IMG/VR virus record: IMGVR_UViG_3300028008_002168 | Location: 1 to 23,364 of that record | Source of the DNA: a virus | Direction: 5' to 3' (one strand) | DNA length: 23,364 bases | In this document: positions 18,966 to 23,364 of the stretch, piece after piece | Numbering within the stretch: the first letter of the stretch is position 1 | How the letters are laid out: the number at the start of each line of letters is the position of its first letter | Notes under the pieces: generated by a model | Seen by the model: the letters and a program-made list of their open reading frames with translations, nothing else | Told to the model about the DNA's origin: nothing | Database searches by the model: none | Position numbers and translations under genes: made by a program

Positions 18966-19418
18966 ATGGCCAAGAACGAAGCGATCTCCGCGCAGGACTC
19001 TGCGCTCTACGTGAAGAAGGGCACGGAGCCCACGACCCCGAACGATCCGACCGGCTATACCGAGGTCGATGGCCTGACGGGCTTCCCGTTCGGCCGTGGC
19101 CAGGCCAACACGCTGGACGCCACCAATCTGAAATCCAAGCAGGTCGAGAACATTGCCGGCCTGGCTGGCGGCCAGACCGTGCAGGTTGCCGGCCACCGCT
19201 GGCCGGTGGGCAAGTCGGCTGGCCAGGAGATCCTGCGCGATGCCGACCAGGACGAGGACCTGCACTTCCTGATGGTGCTGCCGACTGGCGACGCCGCCAC
19301 GTTCGTCGGCAAGGTGGCCGGCTTCAATGTCACCCCGGGCACCAATGCGGTCCTGACCTTCACTGCGGACCTGCTGCCGCGCGACTTCACCATCGTCACC
19401 CTTCCGACCGGACCGTAA
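18966..19418 (+). CDS. Major tail tube protein
   Basis: The 150-aa product begins MAKNEAISAQDSALYVKKGT, contains TEVDGLTGFPFGRGQANTLD and LKSKQVENIAGLAGGQTVQV and ends with beta-rich segments (FVGKVAGFNVTPGTNAVLTF). This is the pattern of siphovirus tail tube proteins, which stack as hexameric rings around the tape measure. A strong AAGGAG ribosome binding site follows the terminator, suitable for a protein made in high amount. The downstream chaperone gene starts 3 bases after its stop. Confidence 0.9.
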   Translation: MAKNEAISAQDSALYVKKGTEPTTPNDPTGYTEVDGLTGFPFGRGQANTLDATNLKSKQVENIAGLAGGQTVQVAGHRWPVGKSAGQEILRDADQDEDLHFLMVLPTGDAATFVGKVAGFNVTPGTNAVLTFTADLLPRDFTIVTLPTGP

Positions 19419-19421
19419 GCC

Positions 19422-19769
19422 ATGACCCTGCTGAACAAGAGCCAGATCCTCGCCGCCTCCGACCGCAAGACCGAAGACCTGGAGGTCAAGGAATGGGGCG
19501 GCATCGTCCGCATCTCCACCATGTCGGCCAGCGACCGCGACAAATGGGAGCAGGACACCTACGGCGGTGAGAAGACGAAGACCGAGGACTTCCGCGCCCG
19601 CTTCGTGGCGTTGTGCCTGGTGGATGAGAAGGGCGACCGCCTGTTCACCGACAAGGACGTGGCCCAGCTGGGAGCCAAGTCGGCCGCGGCACTGGATCGC
19701 GTGTTCCGCGCCGCGCAGAAGCTCAACGCGCTGGGCGATGCTGCGATCGAGGAAGCTGAAAAAAACTGA
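19422..19769 (+). CDS. Tail assembly chaperone G-like
   Basis: The 115-aa product begins MTLLNKSQILAASDRKTEDL, with EVKEWGGIVRISTMSASDRD and VALCLVDEKGDRLFTDKDVA, the tail assembly chaperone (phage lambda G-like) pattern. It binds the tape measure protein and recruits tail tube subunits during assembly and is not in the virion. The frame ends GAA AAA AAC TGA, in which A AAA AAC is a slippery heptamer, so a fraction of ribosomes shift to make the GT fusion. Confidence 0.88.
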   Translation: MTLLNKSQILAASDRKTEDLEVKEWGGIVRISTMSASDRDKWEQDTYGGEKTKTEDFRARFVALCLVDEKGDRLFTDKDVAQLGAKSAAALDRVFRAAQKLNALGDAAIEEAEKN

Positions 19770-20092
19770 CGAGCCGGCCTGAGCGCCGGCTCCAGTTTCG
19801 GATCGCGTGGCGCCTCGGCTTCCCGCATCCAGACCAGATGCTGGCGGGGCTGGATTCCCGCCAGCTGACGGAGATGTACGCCTTCGCGCGCGTTGAGCCG
19901 CTGGACCAGCCCCTCCAGGACATGCTGGCCCAGCTGACCGACGTGCTGGCAAGGGTCCATGGCAACGAGACCAGCCCGAAGGACTTCCTCTTGGTGCGAG
20001 AGCCACCGCAGCCAGTGGACGAAAGCGCTGCCCGTGCGCAACAGATTGCCGAGCTATTCCAGGCGGCGTCGGCCAAGAACTCCATTCACTGA
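19422..20092 (+). CDS. Tail assembly chaperone GT fusion (-1 frameshift product)
   Basis: After a -1 shift at 19760-19766 translation continues CTG ACG AGC ... (from 19766) to the stop at 20090-20092. That gives a predicted fusion of 223 aa: 115 from the G part and 108 from the T part. The T part contains RIAWRLGFPHPDQMLAGLDS, YAFARVEPLDQP and LTDVLARVHGNETSPKDFLL and is without a start codon and ribosome binding site of its own at its beginning. In lambda the G:GT ratio, set by the same mechanism, is essential for tail assembly; the same is inferred here. Confidence 0.8.
19760..19792 (+). promoter_or_regulatory. Programmed -1 frameshift signal
   Basis: The slippery heptamer A AAA AAC (19760-19766) lies in the right phase of the G frame and is followed after 4 nt by a perfect 8-bp GC-rich hairpin, GAGCCGGC (19771-19778) and GCCGGCTC (19785-19792), with a 6-nt loop. 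The G-frame stop TGA follows the heptamer directly. Heptamer, phase, hairpin and an open -1 frame all agree. Confidence 0.85.
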
Positions 20093-20126
20093 GCTACCAT
20101 TCGCCCAGCCACATGGAGGAATGGAC

Positions 20127-20603
20127 ATGCGACATCGGGTGATTCTTGTCTCGTTGATGCTACTCGCTGGGGGCTGCTCCCCAAGCGCTGAGGAAGTTGA
20201 AAAGCAGAAGACGGAGGCAATCAGATCCAAAGTTGACGCTGGCGTTCGTCAGGCTCTAAAGGATCCTGACTCCGCCAAGATCGTTGTTCGTCAGGTCTTT
20301 CCGCTCTTTGACGGGATAGTTGCGTGTGGAGTGGTGAACGCAAAGAACAGCTTCGGCGGTTACACGGGCGACATGGCGTTCAACATTGGTGTCAACGCCG
20401 ATGGAAGAGCAACAACGCCAAATATTGCGAATGACGAGATGAGTAGCGCGGTATCTGCAGCCATGTGCGACTTCGAGAAGGAATATGCCTCGCTTCCAGG
20501 CCATTATGGGAAGCCGGCAACTTCGGAGCAGAGCAAGCAGCTCGTTTCAGCTTATGAAAGGAAGGTTCGGGAAGTGATTGAGAAGATTTCTTCAGAGAAG
20601 TAG
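20127..20603 (+). CDS. Phage lipoprotein, probable moron
   Basis: The 158-aa product begins MRHRVILVSLMLLAGGCSPS, a lipoprotein signal with lipobox LAGGC (Cys17). The mature part contains RQALKDPDSAKIVVRQVFPL and CGVVNAKNSFGGYTGDMAFN, a pattern I associate with small bacterial and prophage proteins of unknown activity. It sits between the tail chaperone and tape measure genes, where no tail protein is needed, uses AT-richer codons than its neighbours and is closed by its own terminator. These are signs of a moron acquired separately and perhaps expressed in the lysogen. Exclusion of related phages is a plausible role. Start 20127 is preferred over 20121 because GGAGGA abuts 20121 but is well spaced for 20127. 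No clear promoter was found. Confidence 0.8.
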   Translation: MRHRVILVSLMLLAGGCSPSAEEVEKQKTEAIRSKVDAGVRQALKDPDSAKIVVRQVFPLFDGIVACGVVNAKNSFGGYTGDMAFNIGVNADGRATTPNIANDEMSSAVSAAMCDFEKEYASLPGHYGKPATSEQSKQLVSAYERKVREVIEKISSEK

Positions 20604-20628
20604 CGCACGATCGACTTAATCCGTTGAT

Positions 20629-20653
20629 AACCCGCCGAGAGGCGGGTTTTTTA
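20629..20653 (+). terminator. Intrinsic terminator after the lipoprotein gene
   Basis: A perfect 8-bp stem (AACCCGCC at 20629-20636, GGCGGGTT at 20641-20648) with a GAGA tetraloop runs into a T-tract ending near 20652. It would isolate the lipoprotein transcript from the tape measure gene that starts at 20670. Confidence 0.85.
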
Positions 20654-20669
20654 TTGCTTGGAGAGAAAA

Positions 20670-23364
20670 ATGACTTCGACGGCCGCTACCATTGACGTGC
20701 AGCTGCGTGCGAACACTGCCGCCTACCGCGCCGAGATGGTGAACTCTGCGCGCACCACTACGCAGCAGCTTGGCCTGATCCGTAAGGAGGCCTCCCAGAC
20801 AGCGGTTTCTATTGCGAACCTCAACAAGGCAGCAGTCGGTTTCGTAGGCTTCGAAGCGGTCAAAAGTGGGGTGTCGGCACTGCTGGACGCACAGAAGTCG
20901 ATCCAGCAGATCCATTACGGCCTCATGGGTGCAACGGGATCCGCCCAAGCGGCAGACAAGGCCTATGGATTCGTCGCACAGACGGCGAAGGACCTTGGCC
21001 TGAACTTGGAGGAGGCCGGCAAGAGTTTTACCAGCATGTCGGCGGCTGCGACCGCCAATGGCATTGCTATGAAGGATCAGCAGGAGCTGTTCCGGCAGCT
21101 GTCGCGGTCGGCGACGGTGATGCACTTGACCAGTGAGCAGATGGGGCGCGCGACGACCGCGCTCGGGCAGTCTTTCAGCAAGGGCAAGTTCCAAGCCGAA
21201 GAACTGCGGCAGCAGCTTGGCGAGGCCATCCCAGGCATCGTGCCTCGCTTCATTCAGGCTGTTGCCAAGATGAACGAGGGCACGGCTCTTGCCGGAAAGT
21301 CCTTCGACAAGCTTCTGCAGGACGGCGACCTGAGCGTCCAGAAGTACCTGCCGGCGATGATCAAGGCGCTGGAAGCCTCTGGTACTGGAGCGGAGGAGGC
21401 CGCAAAAGGGCTGAGCGCAGAGCTGAATCGCCTTTCCACGGCATGGTTCAATTTGAAGGTCAAGGCTAGCGGCGGGGTGTTCAGCGATGCTGCCATCTCG
21501 TCCGTTCGCTTCATGGCCGAGAATCTGGAGAACGTCGCCGGCGCCGCGACGGTGGCCGCGGGTGTCATTGCTGGCCGTCTCGTCGGCGTCGGCGCCGGCA
21601 AGGCATATAGCGCGGTCGCCGCGCCGATCAATGAGCGAATGGCTGCGTCAAGCCAGGCGTCTGACTTGGCAAACGTCGCGCGGGAGCGCGTCAAGGAGGC
21701 TGCCGCAACAGTCAACCAGGCTAGGGAGTCTGTACGCCTTACCACGACCTGGAAAGCCCAAGCTGCAGCCGCCCAGGATACTGCTCGTGGTCAGTTGGCT
21801 GTGGCCGCGGCTGCACACGAAGCCGCACAACGGACGCTAGAACACCAGCAGGGCGCGGCAACGCTGTCGGCCAACTTGCGGGCGCAGAAGGAGGCTCAAG
21901 CCGCAGTAGTTGTCGCCCAACGCAATCTTGAGCGGGCCCAGCGCGAGTACAACGCAGCATCTCTGTCCGGAACGCGGGCAGATGCCGCAGCTACCGCGGC
22001 GAAGGGGCGGCTGATCCTGGCCCAAGAGGCTGCTGCCGTAGCAACCAACAACCTCACCGCGGCGCGCGGGAGGGAGGCCGCGGCGGCGTCGGCATCCTCC
22101 CTCGGTGGCATGCTGGCTGGCGGACTGCGCAGTGCCGGTAGCGGCCTGTTGGCGCTGGCTGGTGGCCCGTGGGGTGCTGCAGCGATCGCCATTGGAGCGC
22201 TCGGCATCGCATATGTGGATGCCCAGAAGAAGGCCGAGGCGGCAAGGGCTGAGTTCGATGCCCAAGTTAAGTCGATGGACACGCTTCGTGTCGCCATCCA
22301 GGACACGTCAGCCGAGTATGGGCGGATGGATGGTTCCAAGTCGATTCGCTCCGCTGCTGAGGACTGGAACCAGTACGGCGTGGCTGTGCGCAAGGCCGAT
22401 GCCGAGATCGAGAAGGTCAAGAAGGAGATTGCAGACTACCGCCGGGATATAGAGGCGGCGAAAGACCAGTTGGAGATGGGGGGCGGCGGGTTGGGGGTTG
22501 GCTTCTACACCACCAAGCTGGAGGATGCCCAGGCTCGACTGCAGCAGCTGTCCAAGGAGACGGAATCGACTCGCGTTGCCTTCCAGACACTGGAGGGACA
22601 GTTGAAGAAGTCGATGGATCCCGACCTGTTCGAAAAAATGCGCCAGGCCGCGTTGAACGCAGACGACGTGAAGTTTGACAGCCTTCGAGCAAAGCTCGAC
22701 AGGACGAGTCAGGCTGCGCTCGACGTATATCTCGCCATTCAAAAGATCAACAGTTCCGGTCAGGACGACGTGTGGAACCGGCGGCTTGAGAGGCTGAAGC
22801 GTGAGCAGGGGGACCTGGCGGCGTGGGACGCTGAGAGGCTCAAGTCCTACGCCTCGGCAAAGAACATCAGCCTGGAAGGCATCTCGCCTGCTTCGCTGGC
22901 GGATCCCAACGGAATGGCTGCGCAGATGGCTCTCTCTGCGCTAACCAAGGAACAACAGCGGGACTACCGCGCTCAGCGCGCTGAGGTTGCCGAGAACATC
23001 GCGGCCGAGAAGGCATGGAAGGAGTCGAAGAAAGACACCGCTAAGGCCACCCGTGAGTCGTTGAGCGAGTCCAAGGCTCAGGAGAACCAGTACACCTCGA
23101 TGATGGACCGGATCAAGCGGCAGATCGCTCTCGATAAGGAGCAGATGGGCCTGACCGACGACATGACGGCGGCGCAGAAGCTGCAGGTTCTCATCACGAA
23201 CGAGATGGCATCTGCCAAGAGCAAGCTGAGCGCGGAGGAGCAGAAGCGGGTCAAGGCACTGTTGGAGGAGGCGGTCGCTCAGGGCAAGGCTCTGGCGGCG
23301 CAAGAGTCGGCGAAGAAGGCCGCACAGGACATGCTGCGGCTCCAGAAGGAGCTGAATGAGGCTG
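20670..23364 (+). CDS. Tape measure protein, N-terminal part (cut by window end)
   Basis: An open frame of 898 codons from the ATG at 20670 (GGAGAG site upstream) to the right edge without a stop. It begins MTSTAATIDVQLRANTAAYR. The N-terminal 230 residues match the tape-measure N-terminal domain pattern (SIQQIHYGLMGATGSAQAAD, QLGEAIPGIVPRFIQAV). Residues about 330-470 are an Ala/Gln/Arg-rich coiled coil, a hydrophobic Gly/Ala-rich segment lies near 478-515, and a further long helical part follows. It sets tail length and the hydrophobic part may enter the host membrane during DNA injection. The tail tube and chaperone genes upstream agree. The rest of the protein lies outside the window. Confidence 0.9.
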   Translation, partial: MTSTAATIDVQLRANTAAYRAEMVNSARTTTQQLGLIRKEASQTAVSIANLNKAAVGFVGFEAVKSGVSALLDAQKSIQQIHYGLMGATGSAQAADKAYGFVAQTAKDLGLNLEEAGKSFTSMSAAATANGIAMKDQQELFRQLSRSATVMHLTSEQMGRATTALGQSFSKGKFQAEELRQQLGEAIPGIVPRFIQAVAKMNEGTALAGKSFDKLLQDGDLSVQKYLPAMIKALEASGTGAEEAAKGLSAELNRLSTAWFNLKVKASGGVFSDAAISSVRFMAENLENVAGAATVAAGVIAGRLVGVGAGKAYSAVAAPINERMAASSQASDLANVARERVKEAAATVNQARESVRLTTTWKAQAAAAQDTARGQLAVAAAAHEAAQRTLEHQQGAATLSANLRAQKEAQAAVVVAQRNLERAQREYNAASLSGTRADAAATAAKGRLILAQEAAAVATNNLTAARGREAAAASASSLGGMLAGGLRSAGSGLLALAGGPWGAAAIAIGALGIAYVDAQKKAEAARAEFDAQVKSMDTLRVAIQDTSAEYGRMDGSKSIRSAAEDWNQYGVAVRKADAEIEKVKKEIADYRRDIEAAKDQLEMGGGGLGVGFYTTKLEDAQARLQQLSKETESTRVAFQTLEGQLKKSMDPDLFEKMRQAALNADDVKFDSLRAKLDRTSQAALDVYLAIQKINSSGQDDVWNRRLERLKREQGDLAAWDAERLKSYASAKNISLEGISPASLADPNGMAAQMALSALTKEQQRDYRAQRAEVAENIAAEKAWKESKKDTAKATRESLSESKAQENQYTSMMDRIKRQIALDKEQMGLTDDMTAAQKLQVLITNEMASAKSKLSAEEQKRVKALLEEAVAQGKALAAQESAKKAAQDMLRLQKELNEA

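Noticed and set aside
18822-20006. 394-aa minus-strand open frame opposite the tail tube and chaperone genes
   Set aside because: It is explained as a shadow of recognised tail genes with good starts and a frameshift signal on the plus strand.
1-23364. CRISPR array, tRNA gene, insertion sequence or attachment site
   Set aside because: I saw no regularly spaced repeats other than the iterons, no tRNA-like clover-leaf, no transposase and no prophage end within the window.

Overview
The window is most of a temperate tailed-phage genome, almost certainly an integrated prophage, in a high-GC gammaproteobacterial host. Base composition, codon use and the style of the small early proteins suggest Xanthomonadaceae (Stenotrophomonas or Xanthomonas type), but no host gene is present to prove it. 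The organisation is that of a lambda-like siphovirus with an HK97-type head. Neither prophage end, integrase nor attachment site lies inside the window. The left edge cuts a leftward early gene and the right edge cuts the tape measure gene.

Left part (1-2180, minus strand): a leftward operon of small, mostly translationally coupled genes of unknown role, ending with a DUF1566 (C-type-lectin-like) protein and a cut-off gene. Control region (2180-3750): a leftward repressor gene and a partner gene, ending in a terminator, sit between two promoter regions. Each promoter region holds a pair of the same 11-bp operator (ACCGAAACGGT type) with centres 25 bp apart. One pair covers the promoter of the leftward operon, the other the promoter of a Cro/YdaS-like gene that opens the rightward operon.

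Right early region (3250-8940): small DNA-binding proteins, a winged-helix replication initiator whose linker-coding DNA carries six 13-bp iterons (a candidate replication origin inside the gene, as in lambda O), its downstream partner, a Ref-like RecA-dependent nuclease, a DUF551 protein, and a zinc-motif protein in the position of a late antiterminator Q. Two small minus-strand genes lie antisense within this operon.

Late region (8990-23364): a terminator, then holin, SAR endolysin, Rz with Rz1 nested in another frame, a DUF1064 nuclease-like protein, an HNH endonuclease, a possible cos site, small and large terminase, portal, ClpP-like prohead protease, HK97-fold capsid, head-tail connector and closure proteins, tail completion proteins, tail tube, a tail chaperone pair joined by a -1 frameshift at A AAA AAC, a lipoprotein moron, and the tape measure protein. 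Hairpins or intrinsic terminators stand directly before the capsid gene, the 137-aa gene, the tail tube gene and the tape measure gene, so the late transcript probably needs antitermination or uses them to set gene dosage.

The observations most worth follow-up are the paired operators, the intragenic iterons, the repressor without a peptidase domain, the candidate cos site and the lipoprotein moron.
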